Source of the DNA: Uranotaenia lowii
Lineage: Eukaryota > Arthropoda > Insecta > Diptera > Culicidae
Direction of reading: 5' to 3'
NCBI RefSeq assembly: GCF_029784155.1
Contig: NC_073693.1
Span: 149,050,843 to 149,114,842, forward strand
Length of the DNA stretch: 64,000 nucleotides
Of the stretch, positions 11,830 to 21,914 are shown piece after piece (the first letter of the stretch is position 1; every line of letters begins with the position of its first letter). Made by a program: the position numbers and the translations under genes. The notes under the pieces were generated by a model. That model did not search any database. It worked only from the letters and a program-made list of their open reading frames with translations, and was not told the origin of the DNA.

Positions 11830-12695
11830 TCAGATGCAGAATTCAGATTCAGTTTTCAAATTCAGGATACAGGTTTAGGAATCAGAATTCAGGATTCAAA
11901 ATTCAGAATTCAAAATTCAGATTCAGAACTCATATTCAGATTCAGAATTTAGATTCAGAATTCAGATTCAGAATTCAGATTAAGAATTCAGATTCAGAAT
12001 TCAGATTCAGAATTCAGATTCAGAATTCAGATTCAGAATTCAGATTCAGAATTCAGATTCAGAATTCAGATTCAGAATTCAGATTCAGAATTCAGATTCA
12101 GAATTCAGATTCAGAATTCAGATTCAGAATTCAGATTCAGAATTCAGATTCAGAATTCAGATTCAGAATTCAGATTCAGAATTCAGATTCAGAATTCAGA
12201 TTCAGAATTCAGATTCAGAATTCAGATTCAGAATTCAGATTCAGAATTCAGATTCAGAATTCAGATTCAGAATTCAGATTCAGAATTCAGATTCAGAATT
12301 CAGATTCAGAATTCAGATTCAGAATTCAGATTCAGAATTCAGATTCAGAATTCAGATTCAGAATTCAGATTCAGAATTCAGATTCAGAATTCAGATTCAG
12401 AATTCAGATTCAGAATTCAGATTCAGATTCAGAATTCAGATTCAGAATTCAGATTCAGAATTCAGATTCAGAATTCAGATTCAGAATTCAGATTCAGAAT
12501 TCAGATTCAGAATTCAGATTCAGAATTCAGATTCAGAATTCAGATTCAGAATTCAGATTCAGAATTCAGATTCAGAATTCAGATTCAGAATTCAGATTCA
12601 GAATTCAGAATCAGAATTCAGATTCAGAATTCAGATTCAGAATTCAGATTCAGAATTCAGAATCAGAATTCAGATTCAGAATTCAGATTCAGAAT
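11830..12695. repeat. 13-bp satellite array 1, unit AATTCAGATTCAG
   Basis: About sixty tandem copies of the 13-bp unit. They are highly regular from about 11928, with a degenerate left edge (11830-11927) and a few variant units. Every unit contains an EcoRI-type GAATTC. Since 13 is not divisible by 3, plus-strand frames cycle through the same 13 residues and stay open without implying a protein. Confidence 0.95.
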
Positions 12696-13152
12696 TTTTG
12701 TAAATTTATTTTCGGCATATCGGTGAAAAATTTAGATTCATGGAGAAAGAATATCAGAATTAAAAATTGATGAAGCTGGATGTTGCGAGGTAAAGTATGG
12801 TGTACGTTAATAAATTTTCCTTGCAAAAATGTTCTTTCGCTCTTTTCATCATCCGTAAAATTTCTCCTCACTTTATCAATTTTCAATTCTGGAATTGTTT
12901 CTCCAAGAATACCAATTTGCACAGTTTTTGATAAATTTGCGATGACTTAAAGATCATTACGCATGAAAACACGATTTTGTTTTGTGAAAACTTTTTTTCA
13001 CAATTTTTCTGAAATTAAGTTTGCTGCATACTTTTAGGGGTAAAACCATACTATTAAAAGTTGTAAAATCCGAAATCATAAAAAAAAATTTGGATGAAAG
13101 AAATTTCAATGTTGAAAACCGTGTGATGCAAAACAATCAAAATGAGATTTAC
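12696..13152. repeat. Spacer between arrays, containing a dispersed repeat
   Basis: No 13-bp units. Roughly 13035-13152 matches 34541-34675: both contain AGGGGTAAAA, a TTGGATGAAA block and GCAAAACAATCA followed by a GAGATTTA motif. So the second array grew at the edge of a dispersed repeat. No gene seen. Confidence 0.5.
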
Positions 13153-13899
13153 AAGATTAAGAATTCAGATTCAGAATTCAGATTCAGAATTCAGATTCAG
13201 AATTCAGATTCAGAATTCAGATTCAGAATTCAGATTCAGAATTCAGATTCAGAATTCAGATTCAGAATTCAGATTCAGAATTCAGATTCAGAATTCAGAT
13301 TCAGAATTCAGATTCAGAATTCAGATTCAGAATTCAGATTCAGAATTCAGATTCAGAATTCAGATCCAGAATTCAGATTCAGAATTCATATTCAGAATTC
13401 AGATTCAGAATTCAGATTCAGAATTCCGATTCAGAATTCAGATTCAGAATTCAGATTCAGAATTCAGATTCAGAATTCAGATTCAGAATTCAGATTCAGA
13501 ATTCAGATTCAGAATTCAGATTCAGAATTCAGATTCAGAATTCAGATTCAGAATTCAGATTCAGAATTTAGATTCAGAATTCAGATTCAGAATTCAGATT
13601 CAGAATTCAGATTCAGAATTCAGATTCAGAATTCAGATTCAGAATTCAGATTCAGAATTCAGATTCAGAATTAAGATTCAGAATTCAGATTCAGAATTCA
13701 GAATTCAGATTCAGAATTCAGATTCAGAATTCAGATTCAGAACTCAGATTCAGAATTCAGATTCAGAATTCAGATTCAGAATTCAGATTCAGAATTCAGA
13801 TTCAGAATTCAGATTCAGAATACAGATTTAGAATTCAAATTCAGAGTTCAGATTCAGAATTCAGATTGAGAATTCAGATTTAGAATTCTGATTAAGAAT
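13153..13899. repeat. 13-bp satellite array 2, same unit as array 1
   Basis: About fifty-five copies in the same orientation as array 1, regular from about 13160 and decaying after about 13820. One unit is shortened near 13690. Single-base variants are scattered. Two long plus-strand open frames over this array (13021-13674 and 13142-13831) arise only from the repeat and have no supported coding role. Confidence 0.95.
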
Positions 13900-14194
13900 T
13901 TGGATTAAAGATCAACCTGGAATTTGAAATTGGAACTTATATTCAAATATTAGACTAAGTGTTGTAACTCAAAATTCAAACTTTAGAATCAGAATAAGAT
14001 TTCAGATTTAGTTTACAGAATGAGATTAATCATTTAATAGTCATATTACTTTCCCCTCCTTTTGTGGGAATTTTTCCTCTATGCATGGTTGAGCTCTAAA
14101 AAAGGTATCATGCTAGGGCACGCGTCACGGCTATCCATCAATATTGTAGTTGGTTTTACTTATTCAGTAAAAAAAAAGCATAAAAAAACAGTAA

Positions 14195-14262
14195 GATTCG
14201 AACCGTGACCAGCAACGTGAAAGTTCTGGTTGCTACCACGGCACCATTTCAGCGTGTTATAA
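14195..14262 (-). repeat. tRNA-like segment on minus strand with T-run
   Basis: The minus strand reads a box B GGTTCGAATC, then ends in a T7 run. Upstream is GCCGTGGTAGCAACC, only loosely like box A. The two arms CCGTG and CACGG can pair. It is probably a decayed tRNA-related sequence. Confidence 0.4.
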
Positions 14263-14590
14263 ATCTTGGAAATTCTACTGTTTAAATACCATTCTTTCCA
14301 TACATAAAATGAGCTCCTTACATACCAGTTCGCTTTTCCCCAAAAAAACGTATCAGGCATCATTTTTTTTATATTGAGATTGGAATTTTTCGTGTTTGAA
14401 TATCTGAAATCATACTTATATGATTCAGAGGGAAGGAATCTATCATGTATATTCTATATTATTTTATATATTTCCAAATATAATTTAAACTCTGTTAGAA
14501 AGGCTCCAATCCACTGTTAAGTGTATTAAATCGGGTTTTTTTTTACTTTTATTAGAGACTTTTTAAACACTGAGTGCTTATTCGAGTCTT

Positions 14591-15240
14591 AGAGTGAGAC
14601 TTGTGGGATTCACCGACGACGTGGCTCTCCAGGCATCGGGCCCATCAACCGAGGAGATCCAGCTACTCACTACATTAGCGATCGAGAAAGTGGAAAGTTA
14701 GATGCGCTACAAGAGCTTGCGCTACAAGACCGAGATGGTGCTGATCACAAACCTGATTTCAGCACAATCAGGGAAGATGAACATGCGTTTTATCAGGGCA
14801 TACTGAATTGTGGTGGGAGTCATGCCCATCTCGATTTTGCTAGAGGAAGATATCTTCTGCTACAAAACAGGCACAGAAAGAGCACATATATCGGAAACAT
14901 GGAGAGTTGGATTGCTGCATGACGATGTTCTTGCCTGGTCACGGATGCTGCATGCAGTATCGTCATCGGTTTGGACAATGGCTTGCCATTCTGTCCAACC
15001 TGCGGTGACGCAGTTGAGACACCAAAGCAGTTAATTTTCAACTCTCCGAGGTTCGATGGGGTACGCACTAAAATGGTTGCCGCCTGTGGACCTGACACGA
15101 CAGCCGAAAACATGTGGAAACATGAAACAGGATGTGTGAGGATACCAAAACTTGGCGTGTGGTCAGCGATGGGTTCACCCGGATCATGACTGCTCTGCTG
15201 AGGAGTTGGAACCAGCATCAGTCCGCGACCGATGTAGGGT
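14591..15240 (+). pseudogene. R1-like RT catalytic block and C-terminal zinc motif (decayed continuation)
   Basis: Directly continues the frame broken at 10978. The RT catalytic box reads GFTDDVAL near 14608-14632, in the position of the usual F/Y-x-DD. Further on, 14980-15060 encodes CPTCGDAVETPKQLIFNSPRF, close to the C-terminal cysteine/histidine motif of R1 proteins (CPxC...H...CP), but with the histidine and third cysteine replaced (Q and S). Stops and frameshifts intervene. It lies downstream of the 3.6 kb insertion and includes the right target duplication at 14591-14602. Confidence 0.7.
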
Positions 15241-16484
15241 GACTCCTTCTCCGTGGAGATAAGACTTTACCTTATGCGAATGCCGAGCTGCTTGATACGT
15301 CGCGCGCGTGTGTAGGAACCTCCACCGTTACCGTCTCGGAATATCCGAGTAGAACGTGCCCTCTACGACGGAGGCGGCTGGGATAAGACAAGACCTTCTT
15401 CGCAGTCAAACTCGTAGAAGGAAGAGTATTCAGGCCGCGAAATACTCTCGGGTAGAATGGTTTCATGTCGCCGTTGGATGAGCCACTCAAGCTGAATAGG
15501 ATGACATCACCGTCGGGATTCATCTGAGTCATAGACGTGAAAGGCCGTGTGCTGTGACAGCTAAAGGAAGGAGGAAAACCGGATCACGGTTGAAGTAGAA
15601 TTTCCTTTCGGCGAGGGGCTTTCAAGTAGAGTGCGTTCAATCCGAGCAATAAAGCATTCAAAGATAAGACTTAACCTTCTGCGTATGCCAAGCTGTTAGG
15701 TACGTCGCGCATGCTGTGTAGGATATCTTCACCACCGCGGAGTATGTTAGTAGAACGCGCTTCTTATGACGGAAGCTACGGGGATAAGACTTGACCTTCT
15801 TCGCAGTCGAACTCGTGTGTAGAAGAGTATTCATGCCGCGGAATACTCTCGGATAGAACGACAGCACGTCGTCAGCGGGTGAGTCACTCCTTCGTAGACG
15901 TCTTCGCCGGGTATCATCCGAGTAGTTTCGTAAAGCTGTGCTGTGACAGACTCGTTTCCAGAATAAGCTGCTCTCGATCGGCACACGAACGAGCAAAGGG
16001 GAAAGGGCCTCAAGCAAAACCAAGCAAGATCTCAAGTCCTTAGAGGAGAGGTCTCTAGCAATGATCTCGAACAGAGGGGGAGCGCACGATAGTCGTGGTA
16101 ACCAAGTAAGCATCGAGTTACGAGTAAAGGCCGGACCTCAAGTCGTCAGAGGATAAGTCTTTAGTCTTGAATCGTAACAATAGGCAAGGTATGCTGGAGT
16201 TTTGTCTTGAAACCGGGTAAGTCAATGAACGCAAATGCGCGGACTTGGTCTCCCATCACGGGTACAGGCTTCGTTGCAGCTCCGGATGGGAATTATGGCC
16301 AGAGACCCCAGGTGGACTTTATGGCATAGGGATACATAGTATCTTAAGTCGACCAATTGTAAATGGCCCCAGAGTAGCATACTGGGGAAACGCGGTGGCT
16401 CTCCCTGCCTTGGAATGCAATCCGTAAAAAGAATTTACTACCTGGGCAATCAACTAATAAAAAGACGTGTATAGGCCCAAAGCC
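15241..16484 (+). other. Probable 3' UTR of the R1-like element with an internal ~406-bp tandem duplication
   Basis: GC-rich non-coding sequence. Segment 15256-15545 recurs, diverged, at 15662-15955, with shared landmarks GATAAGACTT, TACGTCGCGC, CTTCTTCGCAGTC and AATACTCTCGG in the same order. The remaining part to 16435 keeps the same composition (for example GACCCCAGGTGGACTTTATG) and ends before the right LTR-like repeat. Open frames here are not convincing. Confidence 0.45.
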
Positions 16485-16665
16485 TGTTGAAAACGCAGGT
16501 TTCAGTGGTAAAAAGAGTTATCATTTACTCGAATTCTAAGCAAGGTCCTTATATTAACGCTCCAGCACTAAATTTTACTTCGGAAATCCGCACTCTAAAT
16601 TAGCGCTGCTAGTTATACCAGCGTTCGTCAATACGCTAATTACTCAATCGAGAGTTTCAACCGTT
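16485..16665 (+). repeat. LTR-like direct repeat, right copy
   Basis: Starts TGTTGAAAACGCAGGTTTCA and matches 9244-9400 in order and orientation with small indels. No polypurine tract is evident before it. Confidence 0.4.
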
Positions 16666-18127
16666 CCAATTTATTGAAAATTTCGATTATTTTTTATTAT
16701 TAACCCCTCGTAAAATTTTAACTCCATGTGACAAAAGAAAGATTTTATATTTGTTCAGACTTGATAATAAAGTGCACAAATTTGTTTGATGAACTTTTAC
16801 CTATTTTCAAAATTTATCTTTATAACTAGAGCTGGTTCAGAAAAAATTAATGAATGTGTGGAATAAGTGCATTAAAACTCATCAATATTACCTCTTGTAT
16901 TCTTTGCACTTCGGGAAAATATGAATTTTGGGGCTTTTGAATTGAGCCTATTTGTTCCATTTGAAATAACTTTTCAGTAGAATGCATGTTAATAGTTTAG
17001 CAAAATTATTTGAGATATGGATTACATCACGAAATAACAAATAATGTTTTCGTTAATTTTGGCGGGTTAAGATTGTTTCCAAATTTCTGAAAAATATAAG
17101 TTACAATCGCATTATTATATTTGTTAATTTCAGTAATAAACATTTGAAAATGTAAACCAATCAATTGCACAGTTTGAACTGTTTATATTTAACTTATCCG
17201 TAATGGATCCGTTGATTATAACAGATTGAACTGTTTTGTTTTACTTTGAAATTTTAATTAGGTGTATTAAACTACCATCTGGTGCCAAAAACCGTATAGA
17301 GGATAGAGTATAACACATTGCATGCAAATTAACTTGCACGCAAGGTTGTATGCTATGGTAGATTTGCGATGTTTTCGGTTGGCAAGCGTTTGTAATATTT
17401 TGTTAAGCGTTTGTAAATGAGTGCGTTGTGTGTGTTAGAAAAAGTTGAATCTGTTTCAGAATGCTTATAGTTTCGTTGCATCGACTTTTCCGTAGTCTTA
17501 GCTGAAATTTTTAAAGTACGATGGTTTATTTAATTCGTAAAATTTAATGCTAAATTGAAATGAAAGGTTAAAGTTTGGTGAAATAAAAAAAAAAATTAAA
17601 CATGAAATCTATGGTTCAATACTCAGTCATTTTTCATTGACATTATTTCACAGCATGGGCATTCGGTTTCGTCAGTTAAAAGAATATGTTTTTGATACAT
17701 GAATTTATTATACTTTTATGTTTATTTTTCATCAACCAGCGTACGAAAGTTTATTATCCATAATAATACACTCATATTTCTTTCCTTTCTCATATGATAA
17801 GTTGGGTTTTTATAAGAGTATGACTTTTTAGAAGTTAACCTAGAGATTTTTTTCCACACTCCATTTGATGAATTTAAGTTATTTATTTGATCACTTTCAA
17901 TTTATAAATAGAGAGGGGTTTTCCTGGACACATAATGTAAAGAGGTGCTGGCTTCTTGAGTGAACTGTCCACGTACAAGATCATGAATTAATAATAAACT
18001 GAAACATTTATATTGTCGAATGAAAATTAATAAATTAAAATAAATGAATTTGTCGAACTGAAAAAAATAAGATGGATTCTAAACAGTGAAGTTCTAAGAC
18101 ACTAACATTGGGTGTATTATCCGTAGT
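16666..18127. other. AT-rich stretch without recognisable genes
   Basis: No coding region, RNA gene or repeat boundary recognised. Confidence 0.45.
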
Positions 18128-18131
18128 TTAA

Positions 18132-19462
18132 AGCTTAGTTCTTTTAGAAATGGGACAGTTACGAATGCGTGTATCTCAAAAACCTTTCGTTTGATCTAAA
18201 TACTTTCTATGAAGGAAATGAAGGTAATCTTATGATAATTCATGAAAAAATTTGAAAAAAATTATTTATCGTTTTTTTGTAAGAATAAATTCTACATTAT
18301 TCTTGGAACCTCCCTTCGGCCAGCGCACACATTTTTCAGTCACGATAATGATCATTTTTTTCAAACTAATACTTCGTTTAATCTGTATTTTAGGTGACTA
18401 CATCCCCCTCCTTCAATTTCTGATACTTTTCGGACCAATACTTCTCTTTTAAAAGAAACTGAGGCCATTTAAGTGGATACAGCTGTTTCGAAATTAACAA
18501 ATTTGATTATTTTTGAGCCACTTTTTGAGCGATTTTAATGGAATTTCTGCTGGCAAAATCTGGCAATAACGAAGTAAAACCATGAGGAGATTGAACTTAA
18601 AGTATAATCGGTTAGAATAGATCGTAGGTTGCGAAGGGTACATAAAAGATTACTCTTTTTAGGCCTTTGAAAAGAGTGAAAATCATAGTTTTCGTTTTGA
18701 AAATTGCTGTTTTTTTCCACAGAAGCAGAATTTTGGCAAATCGTTATATTTTATACAAAATATCCAGAAAATACATACTTTAATATAATTGGGACCTTGC
18801 CACGAGCAGACGTGGTAAAGGATTCAAACGCTGGAGTTTGTTTAAAATAGGGTATTTCATAAGTTTTGTCGTTCATCAGAAATCATCTGTCCCATAGCCT
18901 CGGAACCAGATATATAGCTTACGAGCTGTGGATCTAGCTAATTTTTTTTGATTGAGGTTAGGTTTGAATAACTCATTAAGAGGCAACACTTTCAGCTTAT
19001 CGGAGAAATTTTTTTTTTGGAAATTTCATCGATCTACCCTTAGTTTTTCGCTTATTGAAAATTAAAAATGCTGGTATGAGACTTGACTTCCCTGATGACC
19101 CTTAGCCGAAGTTGCCGATCATATGCTTCTTTCTAATGGTTGATTTGAACTTTGTGGACATTTTTGACAGTGTTTCCATACTTTTCCACTACTCACACAC
19201 AGTAGTTCTTTGAATAATCAACGGTTTTGTCGGCTATCAATTTGATAATGATGGATTTTGAATGAAAGTGTGCAAAATTATTTTTTCCTTTTTCTCTTGC
19301 ATCGTAAATATCTCAAAAACGCGTGAATTTTAAATTTTGAAAAAAATAGGTCGGATAGGACTTTTTACAGGCAACAAAATGCTGTCAAAATTTTGAATGT
19401 CCGATTACTAGTAAACGAGCTATTAGCAAAAGAAAGTGTCCCATTTCTAAAAGAACTAAGCT
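18132..19462. mobile_element. TTAA-flanked TIR element (MITE-like, 1.3 kb)
   Basis: Inverted ends AGCTTAGTTCTTTTAGAAAT and a further ATGGGACA match at both sides, and TTAA flanks both ends (18128-18131 and 19463-19466). TTAA targeting is typical of piggyBac-type elements, although the tips do not look like canonical piggyBac ends. No transposase is present: short open frames inside (for example 18252-18452) have no recognisable domain. Confidence 0.65.
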
Positions 19463-19767
19463 TTAAGTTTATTTAACCACTTTGTCAATACTTCGAAAAA
19501 ATCAGTTAATCGAAACGTTAAAGATAAGGATAGGAACGGTGGATAACTTAGAACTACGCTTGTCTTCTACGAGCTAGTCCGATACTTCGCTATCGGACTC
19601 AGTATACATGAAATCAATACTTATGTTTGTTTCTGAACATGCGCATCTTGTCATTGAAGTTCAATATGGTTGTGTTTTAAAATTAAAGTATTTGAACGTT
19701 ACAGATATCATATGCCTTAAACATCTACAGTCGACAGTACTCTTTGGAGACAGGACATAGAAATAGC

Positions 19768-20663
19768 TTAACGTTTAGCAATATTTCTTCGAAACTTCTG
19801 ATAGAGCAGCTCCATTGAACGATACTCCGGTTCGTAAATGTCTGGGAGCTCTTGATCCAGGGCATGGCAGTAGACCATCGATACCGATCGCGATCCAGTC
19901 AGTTCATGTTCAAACTCCATCAACTGTTTGACGAAACCAACGTTGGGCCTGATCTGAGGTCTCCGTGCTTTGACATGGTTGTAGGCATCTTTCAGACTCA
20001 TCCGGTGGTACTTCATTAAGTAAGCCAAGCAGAGGGAAGCCGATCGACTTACGCCAGCAACGCAATGAACCAATATGATTCCGTTGTTTTGGGATTCCTA
20101 TAAAATGAAGAAAAAGGAAGGTTAATCTAGGTTTCCATGAAATTTTGAATCTTCAAGAGACAAACCTGTTCAATCCGATCAGCAACCTGGTGGAAGTATT
20201 GGTTCAGATCGGCTTCCCGATTGTCTTTGACCGGTATCCTAAGGTAGCTGGTATCATCACAGGGCAATGGAGTGTTGGGAAGTTCCGTTTCAGTCGTGGC
20301 GTTAATCACTAGGGTTACTCCGAGCTGCTGCATCATCGGCACTGTAGCAGCACTTCCGCCGCACAGATGAAGATTCTTCAGCAGTTTCGAAACACTTGTG
20401 ATGAACGATCTGCAATTGAGGACAAAGATTTTTGTGTTAGATAAAATGTTCGTGATTTGAAAATATGTAGATAACAATAATCATTGGTTAGGATACAAAT
20501 TGACAATACGAATAATGCAATAACTAATAATGGTTGACACCTTTCAATAAATGTACCTATAGCATAAAGTATGCAAAAAGTATAGTGTGTAGGGCTCAAA
20601 TTATCAGAAATTTTTATATAATTTCAATGAAACACACTTCTACTTAAACAACATAAACCTCAT
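19768..20663 (-). CDS. Atypical dual-specificity protein phosphatase (DUSP14/18/21-like)
   Basis: A cysteine-based phosphatase expected to dephosphorylate Ser/Thr and Tyr, probably acting in MAP-kinase or related signalling. My model joins 20663-20659, 20409-20166 and 20097-19768 (579 nt, 192 aa). The second intron (20098-20165) is clear: CAG|GTTTGT donor, TTTTATAG acceptor, phase 0. The first coding exon is inferred: ATGAG|GTTTAT supplies a start in the correct phase for the well-formed acceptor at 20410 (TCAATTGCAG). The P-loop HCVAGVSRS lies at residues 94-102 (catalytic C95, R101), and the likely general acid is D64 in IPVKDNREAD. The length matches the ~190-200 aa atypical DUSPs without a MAP-kinase-binding domain. 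The start is the weak point; the catalytic exons are firm. Confidence 0.85.
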
Positions 20664-20765
20664 GGAATGAGGAAGTGTAAATATAATCATTCCCAAATAA
20701 GTTTCAACGACAGTAACAAGAATAAATCGAACATCGAAAACATACCTTTAAAGTATTTGTTCGAC

Positions 20766-20773
20766 TATTTATA
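20766..20773 (-). promoter_or_regulatory. TATA box candidate for the phosphatase gene
   Basis: The minus strand reads CTATAAATAG. A start about 30 bp downstream (near 20738) would give a 5' UTR of roughly 75 nt before the proposed ATG at 20663. A GTATGT donor-like site at about 20745 offers an alternative in which a non-coding first exon is spliced. Confidence 0.4.
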
Positions 20774-21906
20774 GAAAATTTTAACTGCTTTCTACCGCAG
20801 CATATGTTTGTTCGATGCGTAGCGAACGCGATAAATTGGTCACATCAAGCGAGAACAATTAGATGTCAGTCGCATTCCTTTGCACGATTCGTTCAAACGT
20901 CGACCGGTCAGAAAAACAAACAAACCTTTTCTGACAGCCGCGAAAAAACAAGAATTTTCCACGTATCGTTTCGATATGGATTAGCGCGAAACGGCGGCTA
21001 AACTTTTTGATAACAGATTGACGGTGACGGTGGGTGTGACGTCTTTCGGTTGAATTTATAGAGCATTAGATAAAATGGGGTGATAGTCTTGAAATCAACA
21101 GGGAAGTTTTAGTAAATTTTCAAAACTTTTGAATTTTATTTAATACAATTGTGAGGATTGTTTTTAACTGAAAGTTTCAAAAAAAAATTACATTAATTTT
21201 AGTTAAATTGTAAAAAGAAATCAGAATTCACATTCATAATCATGAAATGCACATCAATACTACACACCCGCCATCAAATGAGTCAACAATTCCTCAAGCG
21301 TCCATTCAGATGCGAATGTTCTGTTTATTACTTACAGCGAGCCGCACATTCCATACGTTTGTTTCCGCCATAGCGAATTTTCTCGAGCTCACTCAATCGC
21401 CACTTTTCCGCAAACCATGTGGTATGGTCATCTAAAATATTCTTTATGGGTTCGCCCGAGAGCGCATATTTTTGACGTTACACGCTATGATTGGAAGTGT
21501 TGGTGAGTTTTTTTTCCGTTTCTTACTTTTTGGATTTATGTCTCTAAGGAAAAAGAGTTTCCGTTCATTCTTATTGAAGCTGTTTTTTGACATATTGGAA
21601 TAATATTAGGTTATCTTAGCTACGGATGATTTCAATTTAATAAATTTTGAATTATTACATGAAACTCTCAAATAAAGTATGCTTGTTTAAAACCGGGACT
21701 CTTAAAAAAAGAACGGAGCAGGAGGAGGAGAAAGCAATGAATAAAAAATATTTTTAATGGAAAATATACACAATATAAGTAATCGCACAAAATCAGATGG
21801 TACAGATCCGAACACAATCCATAAACGTTTATGAAAAATCAATTCTGTAAACTAAAAGTGGTTTGATCGTGGGGAAAAACATGAATTGTGTTTATAATTC
21901 TCAATG
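20774..21906. other. Upstream region of the phosphatase gene; no gene seen
   Basis: 20790-21000 is richer in GC and contains CpG-bearing sequence, consistent with a promoter region. Beyond that it is AT-rich. Short plus-strand frames at 20804-21001 and 21247-21435 show no recognisable domain. Confidence 0.4.
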
Positions 21907-21914
21907 CTCTAGAT

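Larger units (their letters stand above)
10979..14590. mobile_element. 3.6 kb insertion carrying two 13-bp satellite arrays
   Basis: The insertion lies between perfect 12-bp duplications and interrupts the R1-like RT. Its left end has a T tract followed by the hairpin CCTTTCT-AAC-AGAAAGG. A related TCTGTTAGAAAGG lies in inverse orientation near the right end (about 14490), so the ends may be loosely inverted. It contains a 36-bp palindrome, two tRNA-like segments on the minus strand near either end, two long satellite arrays and a copy of a dispersed repeat. No transposase or RT is recognisable, so the superfamily is unassigned; it may itself be composite. Confidence 0.6.

Noticed and set aside
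11830..12695. CRISPR-like array
   Set aside because: Contiguous 13-bp tandem units without unique spacers, in a eukaryotic genome.
13021..13831. Two long open frames encoding a repetitive NSDSEFRFRIQIQ-type protein
   Set aside because: They arise only because the 13-bp satellite has no stop in any plus frame. Starts and ends lie in unrelated flanks.
14810..15218. Overlapping minus-strand frame of 132 codons
   Set aside because: Antisense of the R1-like C-terminus. The plus strand carries the recognisable motif.
18782..18830. CCACGAGCAGACGTGG hairpin as tRNA or regulatory RNA
   Set aside because: Small hairpin inside a MITE, with no box A/B or other support.
20127..20477. Longer N-terminus and read-through of the phosphatase exon
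   Set aside because: The frame starts at a non-ATG codon, runs through a good acceptor at 20410, and extends past the clear donor at 20165.
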